64,000 bases of DNA from a virus. Position 1 is the stretch's first letter. Each line of letters opens with the position of its first letter. Below are positions 63,053 to 64,000 of this stretch, in pieces. Below the pieces are notes generated by a model. It was given only the letters and a program-made list of their open reading frames with translations, searched no databases and was not told where the DNA came from. A program made the position numbers and the translations under genes. The DNA lies in IMG/VR virus record IMGVR_UViG_3300009155_000050, positions 1-64,000 of that record, one strand, 5' to 3'.

Positions 63053-64000
63053 TTAGAGATTGGTGACGTTGATGGTACCGTAGTAGAGGCCGCCGTCTTC
63101 GATCAGCTTCTTACCGTAACGGGTCATGATGCCCTTGTTAGGTGTGAAGCTGTTGGGGTCGAGAACGGTTGGGGTGGAGAGAAGCGGAATGTAAGGCGCG
63201 TAGAAATAGCCCGCATCGAGAACGCTCGATCCCTTGAACCCGAGGAGGATCTTACAGTTGGGGAAGAGGGGGTCCTTGTAGAGGCGCATCTTGCCTTGGA
63301 TGGTACCAATGTTCATGATGCCGATGTCAACACCTTCGGTGGTGAGCGCATCGCTCGCACGGAAGTCGTTAAGCTGCTCGAACTTGGAAGCGATGTCAGA
63401 AGACATCACCAACCAGTTGGCAGGGCCACGGAGGGTGGTCCGGTGGATGATGTTAGCCACTTCGAGCGTCTTGTACATCAAAGCGATGTTGCGGTCGGTG
63501 TAGTTAACGCTAGCACCAGCAGCGGTCGCAAAGTTGTGTGTCGCACGGATGGAAGCGGCAACGATGAGGTCGTTGATGATTTCACGGTCGATTTCGGCGA
63601 CCATTTCATCGGCCATGAGGTCGGTGAGGGTCGATTCGGCATCGATGTTGTGAACTGCCTTAAGATCCTGAGCGGCTTCCAAAGACCAAGAGGTTTTAAG
63701 CTTACGGGTGATAGCTGCAACGCTGTCACTGTCGATGCTTAAGGTCACTTCTGGTTGGAAAGGGTTAGCTTCGAGATCATACTCGTAGTTAACGTACGCT
63801 ACGGCGCCAACTGGGAACGAGCCTGCGCGCAAGGTCACGGTAACTGCACCGGTGGTGCTGTTGAAAGCCGTGGCGCCTGGGGTAGCGGTGTTTACGGCGA
63901 TAGTGCTGGTGAAGCCCGTGCAGTCGCCGATCAGGATGACGTCAGGTGAGCCTGTGCTATCGAAAGAAACCCTGAGGCAGGGAGTTGCGTCGTTGCAATC
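63053..64000 (-). CDS. Major capsid protein, gp23-like (C-terminal 315 residues, cut by window edge)
   Basis: The frame is open from base 64000 to the stop at 63053, so the start lies outside the window. The T4 gp23 family signature is strong: TRKLKTSWSLEAAQDLKAVH, then IDAESTLTDLMADEMVAEID and REIINDL, followed by NWLVMSSDIASKFE and PNKGIMTRYGKKL. It forms the hexamers of the prohead and is usually cleaved by the gp21-type protease after an (I/L)xE site. Codon use is more GC-rich at third positions than in neighbours, typical of a very highly expressed gene. Confidence 0.95.
   Translation of the reverse strand, partial: DCNDATPCLRVSFDSTGSPDVILIGDCTGFTSTIAVNTATPGATAFNSTTGAVTVTLRAGSFPVGAVAYVNYEYDLEANPFQPEVTLSIDSDSVAAITRKLKTSWSLEAAQDLKAVHNIDAESTLTDLMADEMVAEIDREIINDLIVAASIRATHNFATAAGASVNYTDRNIALMYKTLEVANIIHRTTLRGPANWLVMSSDIASKFEQLNDFRASDALTTEGVDIGIMNIGTIQGKMRLYKDPLFPNCKILLGFKGSSVLDAGYFYAPYIPLLSTPTVLDPNSFTPNKGIMTRYGKKLIEDGGLYYGTINVTNL

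Overview
This window looks like part of the genome of a large tailed phage with a T4-type virion (a myovirus). The clearest evidence is the gene cut by the right edge, a gp23-like major capsid protein. Beside it lie a 1,212-residue protein with a gpI-like tail domain and other very large virion-type proteins. Many short genes are packed head to tail with ATGA-type overlaps, there is one phage tRNA, and no rRNA or housekeeping gene is seen. The host was probably Gram-negative-type: one product has a lipoprotein signal, and two secreted products resemble proteins I associate with planctomycetes. The host call is an inference and is weak.

Layout. (1) 0-16 kb: an early or accessory arm of about 40 small, mostly unrecognised genes, largely on the minus strand. 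Genes or gene pairs are separated by a repeated spacer: a G-run/C-run hairpin, a TGTCACAATTTG core, then a strong Shine-Dalgarno. This arm also has a tRNA-Leu(UAA), an SF2 helicase, a DUF932-like protein and a small ligase-like nucleotidyltransferase. (2) 15.6-16.8 kb: a repeat-rich, gene-poor segment where strand composition flips from AC-rich to GT-rich on the plus strand, a candidate replication origin. (3) 16.8-21.3 kb: an AC-coding minus-strand block ending with a HExxH/VWA protein and a MoxR-type AAA+ ATPase. (4) 21.5-29.5 kb: small membrane proteins, a RarA-like AAA+ protein, a HAD phosphatase, a candidate ADP-ribosyltransferase, a proline-rich lipoprotein and a CAP-domain protein. (5) 29.9-37.7 kb: a sigma-like factor, then a tight cassette of sugar and glycan genes: DUF268, a GT-D-like protein, a GNAT, a DegT aminotransferase, a GT11 fucosyltransferase, a DUF1796 protein, a UDP-sugar dehydrogenase, WecB and a GT2. 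(6) 37.8-44.1 kb: three paralogous repeat proteins and head-associated genes. (7) 44.2-64 kb: virion structural genes mixed with glycosyltransferases, a methyltransferase, an adenosine-deaminase-like protein and the capsid protein.

The most striking pattern is that at least seven otherwise unrelated proteins, plus one pseudogene, begin with nearly the same 8-9 residues, of the form MKLxxIxE. This resembles the T4 capsid-targeting peptide that is cut by the prohead protease after (I/L)-x-E. If the reading is right, the phage loads a set of cargo proteins into its head and injects them: an Alt-like ADP-ribosyltransferase candidate, a Cys/His peptidase-like protein, three WCTR/alpha-repeat paralogues and others. 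No searches could be run, so family names rest on recognised motifs and are marked as such.
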